Origin: Owenia fusiformis
Taxonomy: Eukaryota; Annelida; Polychaeta; Sabellida; Oweniidae
Reading direction: 5' to 3'
Assembly (NCBI GenBank): GCA_903813345.2
Contig: CAIIXF020000807.1
Span: 1-50,000 of the forward strand
DNA length: 50,000 nt
The stretch's first letter is position 1; each line of letters begins with the position of its first letter. This document shows positions 29,790 through 41,232 of this stretch, in pieces. Below the pieces are notes generated by a model. The model saw only the letters and a program-made list of their open reading frames with translations. It did no database searches and was not told the DNA's origin. The translations under genes were made by a program, and so were the position numbers.

Positions 29790-30244
29790 GAACCGAAAAA
29801 TGAGTTATGCAATAACTAATTAATATGCGCATAATTAATGAGTATTGTGTTTTTTCATTAAAATTGTGATATATTCATAAAAAAAGCTGATCTATAAATC
29901 AGGTAATTTGACCAGGTCTGCTTTAAATGGAACAACAATGCCTTATCTAGCAAATAAATCAAGATACAGTTTGTTTACATATACTGACAATGTACTGACA
30001 TGCCATCTTTTGATCTAGGGGTGATTTATCTCAAACTCAAACAGTGAACTATTTATTGTGTTAAGACTTTATCATTCTTCAGACACTTTTTTAAACATAA
30101 TCTGGAATTATTAATTGGTCAGATGGCTGCCCAAGTCACCCAGAAACACATCTCATGTATTATCAAACCACTACTTTCACTTGAAAGACTGGACTTAGAG
30201 AGGAGAACATCATTCTGCTTTGGATTGTTCCAAGTTATCAAGCA

Positions 30245-32320
30245 ATGTCAACTATGTCAAAACCACCAAGAGGATTTGGTCATTTTTATTCCAAAAATAA
30301 GTTTCGTAACCAGCAAACATTTTCTGAAGGACATACGCAGCATCCGGCATATGGGACGGTAGCGAATCGCGAAGAGGAATCGTCCCCACCTACAAAAATT
30401 AGGAGGCTAGATCAGGAGACTCATTCGTTAGTTGTCAGGAAAAGTAGAGGTGGGAATAGTTATGAAGTACCCGATGTCCACATGCAACCTGGTAGAGGTA
30501 AGATTTTAAGGCCAAAACTTTCTGAACCAAAAATCTCAGATAAATACATCACTGATGAACCCCTAGATGGCACTGTTGGTGGAGATGAAACTCTAATAGT
30601 TAGTCAGAATTCTATGATTAATTGTTTCAACTTGGTAGCAAAAGATCATAGGGCCCATAGCAAAAAATGTAGAGGTGATTTGAAGGTACATAAAAAAATT
30701 CCATTTGGTTTAGTTTGCAAAATGCAGCTTTCATGTAGTAAATGTGGGTTTCTCTCCAAAATGTGCAAATTATATGAAGAAGTCAAGGGAAAAAAGAAAG
30801 GTGGCAGGAGGAAAGCTAAGATCAATGTAGCAATACACGTAGCTCTACAATCCTCCTCTATTGGTGTTGAGGCATTTCGAAAAATTTTAGCTACTTGCAA
30901 TGCAAGGGCCCCTTCTTCCCAAGGAATGCAAAAAAATTCTAAAGCGGTCAGTGGAGATATTGAGAAAATGGGTGAAAATGATTTAAAAACGAGACGTAGC
31001 AAATTAATAGAGGTGAATAAACTGAGGGGTGTATCTTCAAAAGATGAAAAAAAAGTCCAGGTAGCATTTGATGGGTGTTACAGTAGTAGCACATTCGGAT
31101 CTTGGGGTAAGCTTGGTCAGCGCGCTACCAGAGCAGTTGGTGTATCTGTTGAAACAATGACCGATGCCATGCAGATAATATCTGTATGCTTGTATAATAA
31201 GCTATGTTGGCGCGGGGCTTACCTAAGGGCGCGTGGGTTTGATGTTAAATGTCCTGGTGGCCATGATGGTTGTACATCAAATATAAAGAAATCTGAAGCT
31301 TTTCAAGAATTCAACATGGGGTACAAACTTGCAAAAGATTTGGATGCAGACAATTTGCAAATAGAATACCTGACTACAGATGGTGATGCTAAAGGCTCCC
31401 TTGGTGCTCAGTCATTTTACGATGAAAAACAGAGCAATCACAAAGTTACAAAACTTAGCGATAGAGTGCACAAAGGGCAACTTCAATTTAAGCACAGTCT
31501 TAAAGCTAGCTTTAGTAGACATATGTTCCCAGGTAACAAAGATCTCCAGCAGAAAATGTTTTCCCTAGATATAAAAGAGAGGTGTGACAAAATCATGGGT
31601 CAGCTTGCCAAAAAATACAATGATTTGGGTGTTGTATCAGTTCAATACATGAATAGGGTCATCACAAGTACAGTGAACTGTTACGCTGGGAATCATGAGC
31701 AATGTAGACCCCACCTTAATAGTTGCAAAGGGGCTAAGAAATCATGGCTAGAAACATCCCACAATCTCAAGGTGTGTGGAATTACAAAGAATGACAAATT
31801 GATGCCATCTCAGGAAGATTGCAAATTCATACGCGTACTTTTAGAAATGAAGTTGGGCCCCGAAGCTGTTAATGACGGGCGCTTTTACACGCATACAAAC
31901 AAAAATGAAGCATCAAATAAGGTAATTGCAGAATATTTACCTAAAAACAAGGTGTTTTCAGCCACATGTAATGGCAGATTACATTCTGCAGTATTAGATA
32001 TAAACCATGGAAGAGAAAATGCCACTCACCTCAAATTGGAACTTATTGGGGCCCCAATATCATCAGCAAGTGCTGCAAAGCATCTACGTAGCATGAGTGA
32101 AAAGAAAAGATACATGAGAAAATATAAAAATTCCCCACATGCAAGAAAAAACAAGTCTTTTCATAGAGCATACTACACTAGACAGTATTTACACACAAGA
32201 TTAGAAAAGCGAACTAGTGATTATAAGAAAGAGCAACTAGACAAAAAACCCATTTTAAAAATGAAATTGAGGAGATCACCAAGGTTCGGTGATCACGATT
32301 ATGCCCAAGAGATTATATGA
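30245..32320 (+). CDS. Mutator-like DDE transposase, copy 9
   Basis: Same 691-residue translation as the copy at 2051. It is the first of two successive long units. Confidence 0.75.
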   Translation: MSTMSKPPRGFGHFYSKNKFRNQQTFSEGHTQHPAYGTVANREEESSPPTKIRRLDQETHSLVVRKSRGGNSYEVPDVHMQPGRGKILRPKLSEPKISDKYITDEPLDGTVGGDETLIVSQNSMINCFNLVAKDHRAHSKKCRGDLKVHKKIPFGLVCKMQLSCSKCGFLSKMCKLYEEVKGKKKGGRRKAKINVAIHVALQSSSIGVEAFRKILATCNARAPSSQGMQKNSKAVSGDIEKMGENDLKTRRSKLIEVNKLRGVSSKDEKKVQVAFDGCYSSSTFGSWGKLGQRATRAVGVSVETMTDAMQIISVCLYNKLCWRGAYLRARGFDVKCPGGHDGCTSNIKKSEAFQEFNMGYKLAKDLDADNLQIEYLTTDGDAKGSLGAQSFYDEKQSNHKVTKLSDRVHKGQLQFKHSLKASFSRHMFPGNKDLQQKMFSLDIKERCDKIMGQLAKKYNDLGVVSVQYMNRVITSTVNCYAGNHEQCRPHLNSCKGAKKSWLETSHNLKVCGITKNDKLMPSQEDCKFIRVLLEMKLGPEAVNDGRFYTHTNKNEASNKVIAEYLPKNKVFSATCNGRLHSAVLDINHGRENATHLKLELIGAPISSASAAKHLRSMSEKKRYMRKYKNSPHARKNKSFHRAYYTRQYLHTRLEKRTSDYKKEQLDKKPILKMKLRRSPRFGDHDYAQEII

Positions 32321-32343
32321 GGTAAGTGATCTAATCATACCAT

Positions 32344-32721
32344 TTACATTTTCCATTTTAAGAGGCAATCAGGGTAGGCCCCATGCTGACGGCATTTTCC
32401 GGCATTGATACAACCCATTCGCACATTATTTACAGAATGTGGTTCTAGGCTAAGGTGATTTATGTTGATACATAGCTTGTTATGACAAAGGTGAGATAAG
32501 TCCAGTGTCGATAAATCAAGCGTATCGTTAGGATGCCGTGTGGCATAGGACAGCCAGTGAGCCGACACGGTCACCCATTTTTGACTACCGCGCTTCTGTA
32601 TGCACAACTGCCCATACCCGGTAGCCTTGTTACGATAGCCTGTCCAAATAATGCAGTTATTGGGGTAGACTGTTGCCTCCCGGCCCAATCTCTGGGCATA
32701 TTTTGCCCCCCAGGCATCCAT
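32344..32721 (-). CDS. I-PpoI-like HNH endonuclease exon, copy 10
   Basis: Same 125 residues as the copy at 803-1180. The long intron (32728-33382) carries the insertion. Confidence 0.8.
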   Translation of the reverse strand: MDAWGAKYAQRLGREATVYPNNCIIWTGYRNKATGYGQLCIQKRGSQKWVTVSAHWLSYATRHPNDTLDLSTLDLSHLCHNKLCININHLSLEPHSVNNVRMGCINAGKCRQHGAYPDCLLKWKM

Positions 32722-32848
32722 TTTGGCCTATTTTACAAGCAAGAAACAACTTATATGTTATACAAGTGAGATAAGATAGAATGAATTCTGAAAAAATCAA
32801 AAAAATCATTTTTCTTACCAAATTGTGTTTCCAAAAATCTGAATATTA

Positions 32849-33318
32849 GGTAGAAAACAACTTACTTTTCTGACATAGGATAACATGGTGAATTGACAAA
32901 GTTTGAGAGAATATTACAAAAATCCTAGCCCATCGATTTCACTCATATTAACAGACAATAAAGAGATATCCTTAAACTTACCTCAGAAAAAGTCTTGAAA
33001 AAAATATCCCACGAAAATCAAAAGAACCGCTGGATTGTTCACACGCGTAGTGATTTTTCAATGGAAAATTAACATGGCCCAGCCAACACACCCCCTACGT
33101 CATCAATATTTACCAAAAAATAATCCAATTTTTTTCATGAAAGTTTTCTGCTATCATCCAATGCCTAAGAGTCTGTACTTACTTATTAACCAGCAAAGAG
33201 GTACATTGCATCCGAATATGTCCCATTTATACACCATCCAACACCCAAACAGTTTTCAAAATGGACTACTTTTCCTATACGATGAGTAAACAAAAGGCCA
33301 CGTGAGTTGTATTGTACC
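32849..33318. mobile_element. MITE-like insertion, copy 4
   Basis: Same 470-bp element and flanks as at 8001. First of two in adjacent units. Confidence 0.8.
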
Positions 33319-33382
33319 TAATAGTCACACCTGGTTGATCCCTGGCACCAATGTCCTGTGTGAGGTGAATCTACTGTCTTAC

Positions 33383-33610
33383 CTTAATAAAAGTCCATAA
33401 TGCTTTTAATCCTCCTCCATGTTTATCTATGTAAAAAAAATTGAATTCTGACTTACCCTCACATGGAATATTTGGTTGTGCTGACTGGTTAAACACTGAT
33501 TGTGCTGCTGTTGTCTCAACTTCTATGGACTCTATCGGTGTATGTACTCTCAGTTGAGATGTTGTCTGTATGATGTGATGTAGGAACAAGTCACGGCTAC
33601 TGAAAAACAT
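33383..33610 (-). CDS. Candidate upstream nuclease exon, copy 10
   Basis: Identical translation to 1368-1595, in a long unit. Confidence 0.4.
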
Positions 33611-34065
33611 GAACCGAAAAATGAGTTATGCAATAACTAATTAATATGCGCATAATTAATGAGTATTGTGTTTTTTCATTAAAATTGTGATATATTCATA
33701 AAAAAAGCTGATCTATAAATCAGGTAATTTGACCAGGTCTGCTTTAAATGGAACAACAATGCCTTATCTAGCAAATAAATCAAGATACAGTTTGTTTACA
33801 TATACTGACAATGTACTGACATGCCATCTTTTGATCTAGGGGTGATTTATCTCAAACTCAAACAGTGAACTATTTATTGTGTTAAGACTTTATCATTCTT
33901 CAGACACTTTTTTAAACATAATCTGGAATTATTAATTGGTCAGATGGCTGCCCAAGTCACCCAGAAACACATCTCATGTATTATCAAACCACTACTTTCA
34001 CTTGAAAGACTGGACTTAGAGAGGAGAACATCATTCTGCTTTGGATTGTTCCAAGTTATCAAGCA

Positions 34066-36141
34066 ATGTCAACTATGTCAAAACCACCAAGAGGATTTGG
34101 TCATTTTTATTCCAAAAATAAGTTTCGTAACCAGCAAACATTTTCTGAAGGACATACGCAGCATCCGGCATATGGGACGGTAGCGAATCGCGAAGAGGAA
34201 TCGTCCCCACCTACAAAAATTAGGAGGCTAGATCAGGAGACTCATTCGTTAGTTGTCAGGAAAAGTAGAGGTGGGAATAGTTATGAAGTACCCGATGTCC
34301 ACATGCAACCTGGTAGAGGTAAGATTTTAAGGCCAAAACTTTCTGAACCAAAAATCTCAGATAAATACATCACTGATGAACCCCTAGATGGCACTGTTGG
34401 TGGAGATGAAACTCTAATAGTTAGTCAGAATTCTATGATTAATTGTTTCAACTTGGTAGCAAAAGATCATAGGGCCCATAGCAAAAAATGTAGAGGTGAT
34501 TTGAAGGTACATAAAAAAATTCCATTTGGTTTAGTTTGCAAAATGCAGCTTTCATGTAGTAAATGTGGGTTTCTCTCCAAAATGTGCAAATTATATGAAG
34601 AAGTCAAGGGAAAAAAGAAAGGTGGCAGGAGGAAAGCTAAGATCAATGTAGCAATACACGTAGCTCTACAATCCTCCTCTATTGGTGTTGAGGCATTTCG
34701 AAAAATTTTAGCTACTTGCAATGCAAGGGCCCCTTCTTCCCAAGGAATGCAAAAAAATTCTAAAGCGGTCAGTGGAGATATTGAGAAAATGGGTGAAAAT
34801 GATTTAAAAACGAGACGTAGCAAATTAATAGAGGTGAATAAACTGAGGGGTGTATCTTCAAAAGATGAAAAAAAAGTCCAGGTAGCATTTGATGGGTGTT
34901 ACAGTAGTAGCACATTCGGATCTTGGGGTAAGCTTGGTCAGCGCGCTACCAGAGCAGTTGGTGTATCTGTTGAAACAATGACCGATGCCATGCAGATAAT
35001 ATCTGTATGCTTGTATAATAAGCTATGTTGGCGCGGGGCTTACCTAAGGGCGCGTGGGTTTGATGTTAAATGTCCTGGTGGCCATGATGGTTGTACATCA
35101 AATATAAAGAAATCTGAAGCTTTTCAAGAATTCAACATGGGGTACAAACTTGCAAAAGATTTGGATGCAGACAATTTGCAAATAGAATACCTGACTACAG
35201 ATGGTGATGCTAAAGGCTCCCTTGGTGCTCAGTCATTTTACGATGAAAAACAGAGCAATCACAAAGTTACAAAACTTAGCGATAGAGTGCACAAAGGGCA
35301 ACTTCAATTTAAGCACAGTCTTAAAGCTAGCTTTAGTAGACATATGTTCCCAGGTAACAAAGATCTCCAGCAGAAAATGTTTTCCCTAGATATAAAAGAG
35401 AGGTGTGACAAAATCATGGGTCAGCTTGCCAAAAAATACAATGATTTGGGTGTTGTATCAGTTCAATACATGAATAGGGTCATCACAAGTACAGTGAACT
35501 GTTACGCTGGGAATCATGAGCAATGTAGACCCCACCTTAATAGTTGCAAAGGGGCTAAGAAATCATGGCTAGAAACATCCCACAATCTCAAGGTGTGTGG
35601 AATTACAAAGAATGACAAATTGATGCCATCTCAGGAAGATTGCAAATTCATACGCGTACTTTTAGAAATGAAGTTGGGCCCCGAAGCTGTTAATGACGGG
35701 CGCTTTTACACGCATACAAACAAAAATGAAGCATCAAATAAGGTAATTGCAGAATATTTACCTAAAAACAAGGTGTTTTCAGCCACATGTAATGGCAGAT
35801 TACATTCTGCAGTATTAGATATAAACCATGGAAGAGAAAATGCCACTCACCTCAAATTGGAACTTATTGGGGCCCCAATATCATCAGCAAGTGCTGCAAA
35901 GCATCTACGTAGCATGAGTGAAAAGAAAAGATACATGAGAAAATATAAAAATTCCCCACATGCAAGAAAAAACAAGTCTTTTCATAGAGCATACTACACT
36001 AGACAGTATTTACACACAAGATTAGAAAAGCGAACTAGTGATTATAAGAAAGAGCAACTAGACAAAAAACCCATTTTAAAAATGAAATTGAGGAGATCAC
36101 CAAGGTTCGGTGATCACGATTATGCCCAAGAGATTATATGA
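34066..36141 (+). CDS. Mutator-like DDE transposase, copy 10
   Basis: Same 691-residue translation as the copy at 2051. It lies between two inserted introns, the only adjacent long-long pair in the window. Confidence 0.75.
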   Translation: MSTMSKPPRGFGHFYSKNKFRNQQTFSEGHTQHPAYGTVANREEESSPPTKIRRLDQETHSLVVRKSRGGNSYEVPDVHMQPGRGKILRPKLSEPKISDKYITDEPLDGTVGGDETLIVSQNSMINCFNLVAKDHRAHSKKCRGDLKVHKKIPFGLVCKMQLSCSKCGFLSKMCKLYEEVKGKKKGGRRKAKINVAIHVALQSSSIGVEAFRKILATCNARAPSSQGMQKNSKAVSGDIEKMGENDLKTRRSKLIEVNKLRGVSSKDEKKVQVAFDGCYSSSTFGSWGKLGQRATRAVGVSVETMTDAMQIISVCLYNKLCWRGAYLRARGFDVKCPGGHDGCTSNIKKSEAFQEFNMGYKLAKDLDADNLQIEYLTTDGDAKGSLGAQSFYDEKQSNHKVTKLSDRVHKGQLQFKHSLKASFSRHMFPGNKDLQQKMFSLDIKERCDKIMGQLAKKYNDLGVVSVQYMNRVITSTVNCYAGNHEQCRPHLNSCKGAKKSWLETSHNLKVCGITKNDKLMPSQEDCKFIRVLLEMKLGPEAVNDGRFYTHTNKNEASNKVIAEYLPKNKVFSATCNGRLHSAVLDINHGRENATHLKLELIGAPISSASAAKHLRSMSEKKRYMRKYKNSPHARKNKSFHRAYYTRQYLHTRLEKRTSDYKKEQLDKKPILKMKLRRSPRFGDHDYAQEII

Positions 36142-36164
36142 GGTAAGTGATCTAATCATACCAT

Positions 36165-36542
36165 TTACATTTTCCATTTTAAGAGGCAATCAGGGTAGGC
36201 CCCATGCTGACGGCATTTTCCGGCATTGATACAACCCATTCGCACATTATTTACAGAATGTGGTTCTAGGCTAAGGTGATTTATGTTGATACATAGCTTG
36301 TTATGACAAAGGTGAGATAAGTCCAGTGTCGATAAATCAAGCGTATCGTTAGGATGCCGTGTGGCATAGGACAGCCAGTGAGCCGACACGGTCACCCATT
36401 TTTGACTACCGCGCTTCTGTATGCACAACTGCCCATACCCGGTAGCCTTGTTACGATAGCCTGTCCAAATAATGCAGTTATTGGGGTAGACTGTTGCCTC
36501 CCGGCCCAATCTCTGGGCATATTTTGCCCCCCAGGCATCCAT
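36165..36542 (-). CDS. I-PpoI-like HNH endonuclease exon, copy 11
   Basis: Same 125 residues as the copy at 803-1180. The long intron (36549-37203) carries the insertion. Confidence 0.8.
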   Translation of the reverse strand: MDAWGAKYAQRLGREATVYPNNCIIWTGYRNKATGYGQLCIQKRGSQKWVTVSAHWLSYATRHPNDTLDLSTLDLSHLCHNKLCININHLSLEPHSVNNVRMGCINAGKCRQHGAYPDCLLKWKM

Positions 36543-36669
36543 TTTGGCCTATTTTACAAGCAAGAAACAACTTATATGTTATACAAGTGAGATAAGATAG
36601 AATGAATTCTGAAAAAATCAAAAAAATCATTTTTCTTACCAAATTGTGTTTCCAAAAATCTGAATATTA

Positions 36670-37139
36670 GGTAGAAAACAACTTACTTTTCTGACATAGG
36701 ATAACATGGTGAATTGACAAAGTTTGAGAGAATATTACAAAAATCCTAGCCCATCGATTTCACTCATATTAACAGACAATAAAGAGATATCCTTAAACTT
36801 ACCTCAGAAAAAGTCTTGAAAAAAATATCCCACGAAAATCAAAAGAACCGCTGGATTGTTCACACGCGTAGTGATTTTTCAATGGAAAATTAACATGGCC
36901 CAGCCAACACACCCCCTACGTCATCAATATTTACCAAAAAATAATCCAATTTTTTTCATGAAAGTTTTCTGCTATCATCCAATGCCTAAGAGTCTGTACT
37001 TACTTATTAACCAGCAAAGAGGTACATTGCATCCGAATATGTCCCATTTATACACCATCCAACACCCAAACAGTTTTCAAAATGGACTACTTTTCCTATA
37101 CGATGAGTAAACAAAAGGCCACGTGAGTTGTATTGTACC
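36670..37139. mobile_element. MITE-like insertion, copy 5
   Basis: Same 470-bp element and flanks as at 8001. Second of the adjacent pair, 3821 bp from the previous copy. Confidence 0.8.
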
Positions 37140-37203
37140 TAATAGTCACACCTGGTTGATCCCTGGCACCAATGTCCTGTGTGAGGTGAATCTACTGTCT
37201 TAC

Positions 37204-37431
37204 CTTAATAAAAGTCCATAATGCTTTTAATCCTCCTCCATGTTTATCTATGTAAAAAAAATTGAATTCTGACTTACCCTCACATGGAATATTTGGTTGT
37301 GCTGACTGGTTAAACACTGATTGTGCTGCTGTTGTCTCAACTTCTATGGACTCTATCGGTGTATGTACTCTCAGTTGAGATGTTGTCTGTATGATGTGAT
37401 GTAGGAACAAGTCACGGCTACTGAAAAACAT
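37204..37431 (-). CDS. Candidate upstream nuclease exon, copy 11
   Basis: Identical translation to 1368-1595, in a long unit. Confidence 0.4.
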
Positions 37432-37886
37432 GAACCGAAAAATGAGTTATGCAATAACTAATTAATATGCGCATAATTAATGAGTATTGTGTTTTTTCAT
37501 TAAAATTGTGATATATTCATAAAAAAAGCTGATCTATAAATCAGGTAATTTGACCAGGTCTGCTTTAAATGGAACAACAATGCCTTATCTAGCAAATAAA
37601 TCAAGATACAGTTTGTTTACATATACTGACAATGTACTGACATGCCATCTTTTGATCTAGGGGTGATTTATCTCAAACTCAAACAGTGAACTATTTATTG
37701 TGTTAAGACTTTATCATTCTTCAGACACTTTTTTAAACATAATCTGGAATTATTAATTGGTCAGATGGCTGCCCAAGTCACCCAGAAACACATCTCATGT
37801 ATTATCAAACCACTACTTTCACTTGAAAGACTGGACTTAGAGAGGAGAACATCATTCTGCTTTGGATTGTTCCAAGTTATCAAGCA

Positions 37887-39962
37887 ATGTCAACTATGTC
37901 AAAACCACCAAGAGGATTTGGTCATTTTTATTCCAAAAATAAGTTTCGTAACCAGCAAACATTTTCTGAAGGACATACGCAGCATCCGGCATATGGGACG
38001 GTAGCGAATCGCGAAGAGGAATCGTCCCCACCTACAAAAATTAGGAGGCTAGATCAGGAGACTCATTCGTTAGTTGTCAGGAAAAGTAGAGGTGGGAATA
38101 GTTATGAAGTACCCGATGTCCACATGCAACCTGGTAGAGGTAAGATTTTAAGGCCAAAACTTTCTGAACCAAAAATCTCAGATAAATACATCACTGATGA
38201 ACCCCTAGATGGCACTGTTGGTGGAGATGAAACTCTAATAGTTAGTCAGAATTCTATGATTAATTGTTTCAACTTGGTAGCAAAAGATCATAGGGCCCAT
38301 AGCAAAAAATGTAGAGGTGATTTGAAGGTACATAAAAAAATTCCATTTGGTTTAGTTTGCAAAATGCAGCTTTCATGTAGTAAATGTGGGTTTCTCTCCA
38401 AAATGTGCAAATTATATGAAGAAGTCAAGGGAAAAAAGAAAGGTGGCAGGAGGAAAGCTAAGATCAATGTAGCAATACACGTAGCTCTACAATCCTCCTC
38501 TATTGGTGTTGAGGCATTTCGAAAAATTTTAGCTACTTGCAATGCAAGGGCCCCTTCTTCCCAAGGAATGCAAAAAAATTCTAAAGCGGTCAGTGGAGAT
38601 ATTGAGAAAATGGGTGAAAATGATTTAAAAACGAGACGTAGCAAATTAATAGAGGTGAATAAACTGAGGGGTGTATCTTCAAAAGATGAAAAAAAAGTCC
38701 AGGTAGCATTTGATGGGTGTTACAGTAGTAGCACATTCGGATCTTGGGGTAAGCTTGGTCAGCGCGCTACCAGAGCAGTTGGTGTATCTGTTGAAACAAT
38801 GACCGATGCCATGCAGATAATATCTGTATGCTTGTATAATAAGCTATGTTGGCGCGGGGCTTACCTAAGGGCGCGTGGGTTTGATGTTAAATGTCCTGGT
38901 GGCCATGATGGTTGTACATCAAATATAAAGAAATCTGAAGCTTTTCAAGAATTCAACATGGGGTACAAACTTGCAAAAGATTTGGATGCAGACAATTTGC
39001 AAATAGAATACCTGACTACAGATGGTGATGCTAAAGGCTCCCTTGGTGCTCAGTCATTTTACGATGAAAAACAGAGCAATCACAAAGTTACAAAACTTAG
39101 CGATAGAGTGCACAAAGGGCAACTTCAATTTAAGCACAGTCTTAAAGCTAGCTTTAGTAGACATATGTTCCCAGGTAACAAAGATCTCCAGCAGAAAATG
39201 TTTTCCCTAGATATAAAAGAGAGGTGTGACAAAATCATGGGTCAGCTTGCCAAAAAATACAATGATTTGGGTGTTGTATCAGTTCAATACATGAATAGGG
39301 TCATCACAAGTACAGTGAACTGTTACGCTGGGAATCATGAGCAATGTAGACCCCACCTTAATAGTTGCAAAGGGGCTAAGAAATCATGGCTAGAAACATC
39401 CCACAATCTCAAGGTGTGTGGAATTACAAAGAATGACAAATTGATGCCATCTCAGGAAGATTGCAAATTCATACGCGTACTTTTAGAAATGAAGTTGGGC
39501 CCCGAAGCTGTTAATGACGGGCGCTTTTACACGCATACAAACAAAAATGAAGCATCAAATAAGGTAATTGCAGAATATTTACCTAAAAACAAGGTGTTTT
39601 CAGCCACATGTAATGGCAGATTACATTCTGCAGTATTAGATATAAACCATGGAAGAGAAAATGCCACTCACCTCAAATTGGAACTTATTGGGGCCCCAAT
39701 ATCATCAGCAAGTGCTGCAAAGCATCTACGTAGCATGAGTGAAAAGAAAAGATACATGAGAAAATATAAAAATTCCCCACATGCAAGAAAAAACAAGTCT
39801 TTTCATAGAGCATACTACACTAGACAGTATTTACACACAAGATTAGAAAAGCGAACTAGTGATTATAAGAAAGAGCAACTAGACAAAAAACCCATTTTAA
39901 AAATGAAATTGAGGAGATCACCAAGGTTCGGTGATCACGATTATGCCCAAGAGATTATATGA
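37887..39962 (+). CDS. Mutator-like DDE transposase, copy 11
   Basis: Same 691-residue translation as the copy at 2051. A short unit with a TAATA empty site follows. Confidence 0.75.
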   Translation: MSTMSKPPRGFGHFYSKNKFRNQQTFSEGHTQHPAYGTVANREEESSPPTKIRRLDQETHSLVVRKSRGGNSYEVPDVHMQPGRGKILRPKLSEPKISDKYITDEPLDGTVGGDETLIVSQNSMINCFNLVAKDHRAHSKKCRGDLKVHKKIPFGLVCKMQLSCSKCGFLSKMCKLYEEVKGKKKGGRRKAKINVAIHVALQSSSIGVEAFRKILATCNARAPSSQGMQKNSKAVSGDIEKMGENDLKTRRSKLIEVNKLRGVSSKDEKKVQVAFDGCYSSSTFGSWGKLGQRATRAVGVSVETMTDAMQIISVCLYNKLCWRGAYLRARGFDVKCPGGHDGCTSNIKKSEAFQEFNMGYKLAKDLDADNLQIEYLTTDGDAKGSLGAQSFYDEKQSNHKVTKLSDRVHKGQLQFKHSLKASFSRHMFPGNKDLQQKMFSLDIKERCDKIMGQLAKKYNDLGVVSVQYMNRVITSTVNCYAGNHEQCRPHLNSCKGAKKSWLETSHNLKVCGITKNDKLMPSQEDCKFIRVLLEMKLGPEAVNDGRFYTHTNKNEASNKVIAEYLPKNKVFSATCNGRLHSAVLDINHGRENATHLKLELIGAPISSASAAKHLRSMSEKKRYMRKYKNSPHARKNKSFHRAYYTRQYLHTRLEKRTSDYKKEQLDKKPILKMKLRRSPRFGDHDYAQEII

Positions 39963-39985
39963 GGTAAGTGATCTAATCATACCAT

Positions 39986-40363
39986 TTACATTTTCCATTT
40001 TAAGAGGCAATCAGGGTAGGCCCCATGCTGACGGCATTTTCCGGCATTGATACAACCCATTCGCACATTATTTACAGAATGTGGTTCTAGGCTAAGGTGA
40101 TTTATGTTGATACATAGCTTGTTATGACAAAGGTGAGATAAGTCCAGTGTCGATAAATCAAGCGTATCGTTAGGATGCCGTGTGGCATAGGACAGCCAGT
40201 GAGCCGACACGGTCACCCATTTTTGACTACCGCGCTTCTGTATGCACAACTGCCCATACCCGGTAGCCTTGTTACGATAGCCTGTCCAAATAATGCAGTT
40301 ATTGGGGTAGACTGTTGCCTCCCGGCCCAATCTCTGGGCATATTTTGCCCCCCAGGCATCCAT
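39986..40363 (-). CDS. I-PpoI-like HNH endonuclease exon, copy 12
   Basis: Same 125 residues as the copy at 803-1180. The short intron has a TAATA empty allele (40486-40490). Confidence 0.8.
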   Translation of the reverse strand: MDAWGAKYAQRLGREATVYPNNCIIWTGYRNKATGYGQLCIQKRGSQKWVTVSAHWLSYATRHPNDTLDLSTLDLSHLCHNKLCININHLSLEPHSVNNVRMGCINAGKCRQHGAYPDCLLKWKM

Positions 40364-40549
40364 TTTGGCCTATTTTACAAGCAAGAAACAACTTATATGT
40401 TATACAAGTGAGATAAGATAGAATGAATTCTGAAAAAATCAAAAAAATCATTTTTCTTACCAAATTGTGTTTCCAAAAATCTGAATAATAGTCACACCTG
40501 GTTGATCCCTGGCACCAATGTCCTGTGTGAGGTGAATCTACTGTCTTAC

Positions 40550-40777
40550 CTTAATAAAAGTCCATAATGCTTTTAATCCTCCTCCATGTTTATCTATGTA
40601 AAAAAAATTGAATTCTGACTTACCCTCACATGGAATATTTGGTTGTGCTGACTGGTTAAACACTGATTGTGCTGCTGTTGTCTCAACTTCTATGGACTCT
40701 ATCGGTGTATGTACTCTCAGTTGAGATGTTGTCTGTATGATGTGATGTAGGAACAAGTCACGGCTACTGAAAAACAT
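40550..40777 (-). CDS. Candidate upstream nuclease exon, copy 12
   Basis: Identical translation to 1368-1595. Short intron at 40370-40549. Confidence 0.4.
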
Positions 40778-41232
40778 GAACCGAAAAATGAGTTATGCAA
40801 TAACTAATTAATATGCGCATAATTAATGAGTATTGTGTTTTTTCATTAAAATTGTGATATATTCATAAAAAAAGCTGATCTATAAATCAGGTAATTTGAC
40901 CAGGTCTGCTTTAAATGGAACAACAATGCCTTATCTAGCAAATAAATCAAGATACAGTTTGTTTACATATACTGACAATGTACTGACATGCCATCTTTTG
41001 ATCTAGGGGTGATTTATCTCAAACTCAAACAGTGAACTATTTATTGTGTTAAGACTTTATCATTCTTCAGACACTTTTTTAAACATAATCTGGAATTATT
41101 AATTGGTCAGATGGCTGCCCAAGTCACCCAGAAACACATCTCATGTATTATCAAACCACTACTTTCACTTGAAAGACTGGACTTAGAGAGGAGAACATCA
41201 TTCTGCTTTGGATTGTTCCAAGTTATCAAGCA